Shown: positions 57,877 to 64,000 of the stretch, in pieces
How the letters are laid out: each line of letters opens with the position of its first letter
Numbering within the stretch: position 1 is the first letter of the stretch
DNA from: Macrolepiota albuminosa
Lineage: Eukaryota; Basidiomycota; Agaricomycetes; Agaricales; Agaricaceae
Length of the DNA: 64,000 nucleotides
Reading direction: 5' to 3'
Assembly (NCBI GenBank): GCA_027475525.1
Contig: JAMWFC010000092.1
Span: 682,001 to 746,000, forward strand
The notes under the pieces: generated by a model
Seen by the model: the letters and a program-made list of their open reading frames with translations, nothing else
Told to the model about the DNA's origin: nothing
Databases searched by the model: none
Made by a program: the position numbers and the translations under genes

Positions 57877-59235
57877 TCAGATTGCTTCTTTATTTTTACC
57901 TTTCCCCTTGGATAGCCTGGCAGAACAAGCTAGCTTAGAGGTAGCACCCTGATTTATGGCTGATTTATCAATATCAGATTGGAGAGAAGCAATTGAACCA
58001 GCATTGCAAGATATTTTAGAGCTGACACTACAGTGTCTGGAGAGTATACTACTCATAGAACCAGAAGAAGAAATATCTTTTGACCCTCTCAGAGCACTAT
58101 ATTCAGACTCTTCAAGATCACTGGGTCTTATCAAGGATGCCATGCATCTGGTGCCTGCACCACCAACCACAACAAGATCAGGAGTGTGAAGAACTATGAC
58201 AAACTTGATATTAGTTGAAAAGAAACTACAAATAAATAAATAAATAACCAATAAGAATATTATAATAAATGGTCAACATACACTAAAGAGGACCCTTCAA
58301 ACTATCCAGCTATATAACCTATGGCAACAATAGACCCCTTGGGAACATCGGACATGTTACTATTGTATGAGCGCCAACTAGCAATAGCATTGAAGTCAGC
58401 AGCCAAAAATCAAAAGGTAGGTCTAGTTTTCGAATGACTGTCATATACAGGCACTGGAAATAAATAAATAAAGAAGTCGGTGAATAATGACATGGAAGAT
58501 ACATCTGTCAATTCATAATTTATTACTGCCTCCATAGAATTCTTGAACTTTGGAGTCAGTACAATAGGAGCAGATTTGACAGAAAATATCAAATTGTCTG
58601 TAAATACAGGAGGCTTTGAAAGAGCAGGCACTGAGTAGCCACCTGCTACAAAATGATGTCAACACAAAGGTATGCTACATGCAAGTTGAAAATTTACAGT
58701 TTTTGAAGGACATACTCTTCCCTTTGCATCTGGTTACAAAGGCCATCTCATAGCTTGAATAAGAGCCTATAGGATCAGAATGCAAATCCAACGTGTTTCC
58801 AACATTGGCCATAGAACATAGGAATTCTTGCTGAAATGGCACAATTATCAATTGTTTCTGTTTATAGGAGGACAAGTAACTGCCGACTTCTATGCTGGAA
58901 TCAAAGAGATGAGAAGCAGACACAATGCTAAATATGATGTCAATGTAAAAGACATTACCCTTATGGTTCAAAGCAAGATGACAAGATTTGGCAGTAAGAT
59001 TATCAGGATGTATGTGAGCTGAATGCATGTATAAGCCATGTTTGACCCATAATAGGCCTCAAATCAAAGACCTATACACATGTGTAATGACAATGCACAT
59101 GAACAAGACAATATAAGCACTTACTCTGTATTTTCTTTGGACATTTTTGATGTTACAGCCGATATACATGCAAATTGCACTGATCTGTCACTGATTTGTT
59201 TATCATATCCATATGGTATGATATTGAATACACGA
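57877..59235 (-). pseudogene. Unrecognised multi-exon gene-like tract
   Basis: First visible exon 59235-59125 (acceptor gcatag, FNIIPYGYDKQISDRSVQFA, donor gtaagt). Next are 59.02-58.68 kb (IHPDNLTAKSCHLALNHKGN and YKQKQLIIVPFQQEFLCSMA) and 58.63-58.32 kb (SKPPVFTDNLIFSVKSAPIV, then VYDSHSKTRPTF, a TGA, and FLAADFNAIASWRSYNSNMS with DVPKGSIVAIGYIAG). The final exon at 58.2-57.88 kb is Ser-rich with a basic end (RLSKGKGKNKEAI). The single TGA fits CGA to TGA. Frame continuity over this stop and good splice sites suggest a real former gene. I do not recognise the family. Confidence 0.35.
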
Positions 59236-59603
59236 CTATGCAAAGAATATGTCAATAAATAGAAACAGACTAGTACATATTGCAATGCGGATACTATAAA
59301 CAGACATACAGAAGATAAGGAAGCATACTGTATGTAGCAGAGAATATAGAATTCTGTATGTCTGGCTATATAATTGGAGGATTAGTAATTATAACAGTTG
59401 GATCAGTAGCACTGTCAAATCTAATCAAAAAAAAATATCAGAATACAGAAATCAATCAAGCAAATAATAAGACGCTACTCTTCAATATCATAGTGTTCAC
59501 CAGCACCAACATTGACAGGATCATCGTGTTTAGTAGTGACACCATGTACATAAGTACTGGCATCTTTCATAACACAACAATCTTTGTTATCATCAGCATA
59601 CTC

Positions 59604-60711
59604 TTATTTGTCAGCAGAAGCAGCAAACACTAAGAATTTGTTATCAAAATTGATACATGCAATTGGCATACTGTCTGAGACAACTAAGTCTGCTATATCA
59701 GCTTCATCATTGGGTAATTTCAATGACTCAAAGCTATTCCCGTCGACTCCATTGTTGAATGCGTCTTTATCAACAATAGGTTTACTAGTAGCATAGAATT
59801 TGTTATCCAATAAATGGGCAGGCAGTTTATAAATGCAAGATGTACCAATACTACAAATAAAAATAAAAATAAAAAACACAATGCATGAGCAGTATTTACA
59901 ATAAATTTAAAAATAAAATACTGACACTTCTGGCAAACTATTGCTTTCTGCAAGAGATATAATGCTATTTCTGTTATTCAGAGAATTTTCAGACACCAAG
60001 GTATTGTCTGAATCAGCCTTTATATTGGGAAGGATATGTGTGGTTGATTTTGTGACCCCTGCCACCTGAGGTTTATCTGAAAGGGTGCAACTATATCTGA
60101 AGATGTATGAGAAACAACATTTTCAGTTGGGTCATAGTACAAATAGTGTAATCTGACTAACATAGTTTGCCCAGTTGAAGTGGACAGTGCATCACCTGTA
60201 CTGGCCAAATACTTCTCTAAGGCATGTTTAAATAAACAGTATGCAGTCAACCAAAGGTTAACAATATAACATTAATACACATATAACTGGAGACTCAATG
60301 CTTAAAGGGCCACTGGCCCTCTTCTTCTTTGGCAAAGATGTACAGGGTATACTATCACTACAAATGATAAGCAATCATTGAAATCAACATGATATACAAG
60401 AATGTATACATCACAGGTAATACCAATTTTATGCTTGACTGAAGAGGAAGATGCAGAATCAGCGTCAACAAGCAAGTTGCTGGCTAACACAGCTGCAAAT
60501 ATACTGATAGCACATGTCAAAGTCATATATACAAATAATTACATAATGCACACATTCAATTGGTCTGCATTTCTTAGTTAAATATATCAGTATAATAATA
60601 AGACATAGGTAGGTAGATAGAAATTTACAAAGCTTGCAGCTGTTTGTACAAAGGATACATCATATCTTCCAGTTTATCTGTGGATTTCTTTGACTTTTTG
60701 TGTGGAAGCAT
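59604..60711 (-). pseudogene. Unrecognised multi-exon gene-like tract with basic motifs
   Basis: ATG at 60709-60711 opens a short basic exon (MLPHKKSKKSTDKLEDMMYP). Following exon-like segments are LASNLLVDADSASSSSVKHK (after acceptor tttgcag), DSIPCTSLPKKKRASGPLSI with an NLS-like KKKR, ALEKYLASTGDALSTSTGQT, LPNIKADSDNTLVSENSLNN and, across an intron (gtatttt...tttgtag), YKLPAHLLDNKFYATSKPIV, ending at 59604. Introns have plausible GT..AG ends. No domain recognised. The acidic/Ser-rich composition with two basic patches would suit a nuclear protein (inference). Confidence 0.35.
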
Positions 60712-61131
60712 AGTACCAAATATAACGATGTATAAACAAATATAGTGATAGATAAATAGAGCAAAAGAGTTGAGGATAAGGAAGTCTGCAGCATGCAGAT
60801 TTTATGGTATCCCAGCAGACTAATGGACATGTAAACGTCAAAAGCAATGAGGGTCAAATAACCCAAATATATTAGTACAAGTATCCATGGTTGCATGATA
60901 AACTGAATATACAAGTCAAATATAGGAAAAAAACGTTTAAAATAAATAGAAATAAAAATAAAAATAACATGAAGTTAATGATGGGTTAGAAGCTTTGAGC
61001 CAGCCATTTGGAAGACAGATAAAAAACCATTAATACATACTTAGACAAATAAATCAATATAAATTGAACAACAACACCTGTGTAAAAAATCGCTACTTCA
61101 CACAAGCTCTACATGTGCCAGACCAGCAAGT

Positions 61132-61870
61132 TGTCACGACCCCTCCCCTCCGGGCACACCCCGGGACACCCCCGGAACACCCTCCGGGACCCTCCCTCCG
61201 ACCCCACAGGACACGCCCCGCCATCACGACCGCCGACACCGCCATCACGCGCATCAAGGACCGCCATCAGCCGTCACCAGCCCCGATCAACGATCAGATC
61301 ACGCGACTCGTGCCGGCCATCACGCATCACGCATCATGGCTCCATCCGCGCCAATTGATCGCGCGCCCCACACGCGCGATCCCGGTATACAGCCCCTGCC
61401 GCTACTCAATGACCCCCGGAACTCATCCCAGACATCCCGGAACCCCGAGACCCGGCCCCGTAGTACTTATAGTGTAGCTCCCTGTTGTATTCAAGAGTCT
61501 TGATATTGCATACACTGTTACTTGGATATTGCGTGCCCTCTGTTTGACTGATACGCCTCGTTTGGTACGCTTCGACTGGCACGCCTTAGTATTCGCGTGC
61601 TATAAGTTTGGTACGCACTTCGCGACTCTTAAGTTACTAACTTGGTCTCGTCTTAGAACCTCCGGTTCACGACTCGACCCCCTCTAACTCCCAGCCACTC
61701 TCATCCAAAACCCCCGGACTCTAGTCCCCTCTCCCGGGATTACCCCTGTCCTTGCCTTGAACCCTGGAGTCCTAGCCCCAGAGTTCCAGACACCCGAGTA
61801 TTTGTAGATCAAGTCCGCATCGTAAGGGCGTCGCTTTCCCGGAAAGCCCCCGATTCAGCGGAACCTGACA
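61132..61870 (+). repeat. 5' LTR of the young Gypsy element
   Basis: 739 bp, TGTCACGACCCC...CGGAACCTGACA. Homologous along its length to the decayed solo LTR at 27317-28095. Confidence 0.88.
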
Positions 61871-61903
61871 TAATATCAAGACTCTCTCCTTACACCGTTC
61901 TTG

Positions 61904-64000
61904 ATGGCTACGTATACTCACACTTACTACCCCACCGGGTACCAGACCGACCCTTACGGACGCCCGGTACCCGACCACTACTCCGCGCAGACCCCCCGCC
62001 CCGTCTACCCACCTCTCCCGTACGAACCTCCATATCACGCCCGGTACCCGACCACTACTCCGCGCAGACCCCCCGCCCCGTCTACCCACCTCTCCCGTAC
62101 GAACCTCCATATCCCCACCGCCACTAGGCCCCCGACCCGTCCCTCTACGACCTGGGGCCCTCAGCTAGCTGGGCCCCTCCGCCCAATTTAGCCATGGCAC
62201 GACCCGTGGAGGTCCCCTCGTACCGGAGCATCTCCGGGGGCCTGCCGGAGACCCCACCTGTACCCAGTGGACCTCGCCCGATTCCCCCCACCGAGGGCCC
62301 CTTTGCACCCACCCCCTACTACGGTTACCAGCGCCCCGTCCCCCAACCCCGTGAACCCCGAGGACCTCCCTACCCCGACTACCCCCCTTGTCATTACCCG
62401 GCCGCCGCCCCACCCACTCGAACCCCCCCCTCGCCAATGGGACGACGACGCCTCGAGGAGTATGAACGGCAACGGGACGAGGTACTCCGCTCCCTCAGGA
62501 TCTCGCCAGAGAACTTCGCGCAATGGACAAGGACGCTGCTCGTGGAATTCGGACACGACGACTTCAAAGGCACTCCGGAGGAATGGGCTCACTGCCTGGT
62601 CAAATTCGGGGATCGCCTCACGCGAGGAGAACTCCCGGAGCAAACCATGGTAAAGTATAGGCGCAACACGATCCTCCGGGAAGAGTTACAGCAACTGCTC
62701 GACGAAGTCCACGCGTCCCCCTCCCCTCGGCCCCTCAACAACCCTGCGGACCCAGGTTGCTCGATTCACATTCGACGGGAACCCCTGGAACCGGCCCCAG
62801 CAGTCCCGGCAGCCCCCACGGTCCCCACTCCAGAGCAACGACAACGGGAAGAATGGCAGAACGCCTCAGCCATATTACGGTCCCTCAACCCGACTGGAGG
62901 TCTTTTCTACCAATTCGCTGCCTGCACGGTAGGCTTGTCAACTCGTCGCAGGGCTAATTCCGTTCCTAGTACCTTCGAGACCTGGGGGCAGCCCCAGAGA
63001 CCCCTGGAACCCCTCCCGCGAATGGACAACGCCCGACCTCCGCCCCCGGCGAACCCCGGTAGAGCCCGGGTGGACACCCCTAGTACGGACGACACGTTAT
63101 GCTACATCCTTGACCCCCGCCCCCGGCGAACCCCGGTAGAGCCCGGGTGGACACCCCTAGTACGGACGACACGTTATGCTACATCGACGAGCTCACGCGC
63201 GACAACAACGAACAACGTCCCGTGCCCGCGCCCACCCTGGCACCAACACCGCCCCCACATCCGCCCTGGCCCCTCCGGAACGCAACTTCCGCCGCGATCT
63301 GCCACCCCACTTCGACCTACGGAACCCCCCGCGACCCCCGATGCAAGCCCGACCCTCCCGGATTGAACGTCCCCCGTGCAACCCGGCACCCGACCCAGCA
63401 CCTAACCCCCTCCGCCCGACCCGACACCGCCGAACCCTCCCCGACCGCCTCCGCCACCCCCAGCTGAACCTCGAGGACGACCCCCAGGCCCTCCACCTCC
63501 GCCACTCCCTGCGTGGAGACCCGGGCCCCCTCCTGGCAGGAACGAACCCCCTTGGGACAACGGACCTCCCAGGCATGGACCCCCAGGTGAGCCACCCGGA
63601 GGAGGACCTCCCGGCGGGTGGGGCCCCGCCCTTGGTGCTTTTCCTCCTCAAGGAGGGGGGGGTAATCACTATTACTACTATTACAATGCTGGCCCTCCTC
63701 CCCGCAACGCTGCTGGACCGGACGACGCTCGCGACGCCCTCGCCTGCAAAGGACGACTGGACATCCAGAAGCCCGACGCTTTCACGGGCCAGGACCCCCG
63801 AAAATGGCGTACCTTCCTCACTCAGTGTCTCAATACGTTCCAGGCAAAGCCGCTCACGTTTCAGGTTGACAGCTCCCGGGTGGCCTTTGCCGCATCATAC
63901 CTCCAGGGGATCGCCTTCGATCACTACACGGCCCTCATCCAGTTTGACCCCAACAACCCGGCACTCGCTCGCTGGCAAGCCTTTGTCGACGAGTTCTCCG
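61904..64000 (+). CDS. Proline-rich Gypsy gag (partial)
   Basis: Begins at ATG 61904 (MATYTHTYYPTGYQTDPYGR). Removing one unit of each of the two 77-bp duplications (61960-62113 and 63040-63193) puts this frame, the 62194-63117 frame and the 63147 frame in register. One TAG at 62125-62127 remains, so the working start may be ATG 62194. Segments include RRLEEYERQRDEVLRSLRIS, EEWAHCLVKFGDRLTRGELP and a long Pro-rich linker with an apparent further frame change near 63.4 kb. The capsid-like core follows: PDAFTGQDPRKWRTFLTQCL and ASYLQGIAFDHYTALIQFDP, a Retrotrans_gag-type sequence continuing past the window end. Confidence 0.75.
61960..62113. repeat. Exact 77-bp tandem duplication (8 of 9)
   Basis: Units 61960-62036 and 62037-62113, beginning acgcccggtaccc. 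Confidence 0.95.
63040..63193. repeat. Exact 77-bp tandem duplication (9 of 9)
   Basis: Units 63040-63116 and 63117-63193, beginning ccgcccccggcg. Confidence 0.95.

Larger units (their letters stand above)
61132..64000 (+). mobile_element. Young Gypsy element, 5' end (runs off the window)
   Basis: The 5' LTR and gag are within the window. Composition jumps from AT-rich and CpG-free to GC- and CpG-rich exactly at 61132. The expected left target-duplication base string is caagt (61127-61131); the right copy lies outside. Confidence 0.85.

Noticed and set aside
39850..61131. Starship-type or viral giant element in the AT-rich block
   Set aside because: No tyrosine recombinase captain, capsid, or polymerase motif seen; Helitron and JmjC-like remnants explain the recognisable parts.
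62165..63669. Long Gly/Arg-rich minus-strand ORFs
   Set aside because: Antisense shadows of the proline-rich gag; GC-rich sequence has few stops.
1..64000. CRISPR arrays, bacterial operons, rRNA genes
   Set aside because: None seen; spliced genes and LTR elements show eukaryotic DNA.

Overview
The window reads as nuclear DNA of a filamentous basidiomycete, probably an Agaricomycete (inference). The basis is intron-dense genes with ~45-60 nt introns, fungal single-copy genes (MTO1, Dap1, an AzgA-type purine permease, Ste24), an F-box-like protein, a questin-oxidase-like (DUF4243) protein, a DUF6570-type Helitron, and heavy CpG loss in old transposons.

Layout. 0.3-12.4 kb is gene territory: MTO1 (+), Dap1-like (+), a short kinase-like fragment, a presequence + coiled-coil + PD-(D/E)XK-like protein (+), a DUF4243 protein (-), an intergenic stretch, and an F-box-like gene (-). 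At 12.6-13.9 kb lies an AzgA-type permease whose 5' half is missing. It is cut by one arm of a ~2.07 kb inverted duplication (13865-15936 versus 29409-31460). Each arm carries the 3' part of a Ste24 pseudogene and a shortened relative of the coiled-coil gene. Between the arms are a CpG-decayed Ty3/Gypsy element (15971-24703, minus strand), two solo LTRs with perfect 5-bp target duplications, and a tRNA-like relic. The right arm continues into the longer Ste24 pseudogene (to ~32.27 kb), a third solo LTR (32403-32633) and a very young Ty1/Copia element (33118-38154; LTRs differ at one base; target duplication GATTG).

39.9-61.1 kb is AT-rich and almost CpG-free. Nearly all coding traces there are on the minus strand: unknown exons (60.7-56.5 kb), a JmjC-like gene (56.3-52.7 kb), a Helitron Rep/helicase polyprotein with DUF6570 and a C-terminal cysteine-peptidase-like domain (50.9-44.3 kb), and more unknown exons (41.3-40.2 kb). 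Two solo LTRs of one family sit inside the JmjC-like and Helitron coding regions. From 61132 to the end the sequence turns abruptly GC- and CpG-rich: the 5' LTR and gag of a young Gypsy element that runs off the window.

Two patterns cut across the window. (1) Nine unrelated loci carry a direct tandem duplication with a period of exactly 77 bp. Removing one unit restores reading frame in the Copia polyprotein and twice in the 61 kb gag. The most economical explanation is an assembly artefact (unmerged overlap of a 77-mer graph), so those frameshifts should not be read as biology. (2) CpG depletion switches on and off in blocks, and one boundary falls inside a single Gypsy element: 10 of the 11 CpGs of one LTR are TG or CA in the other.

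The best candidate for an undescribed biological system is the three-member coiled-coil family (5.8, 15.4 and 30.0 kb). All members share an organelle-type N-terminus and a 21-bp/heptad coiled coil. One keeps a PD-(D/E)XK-like domain, and two lack it.
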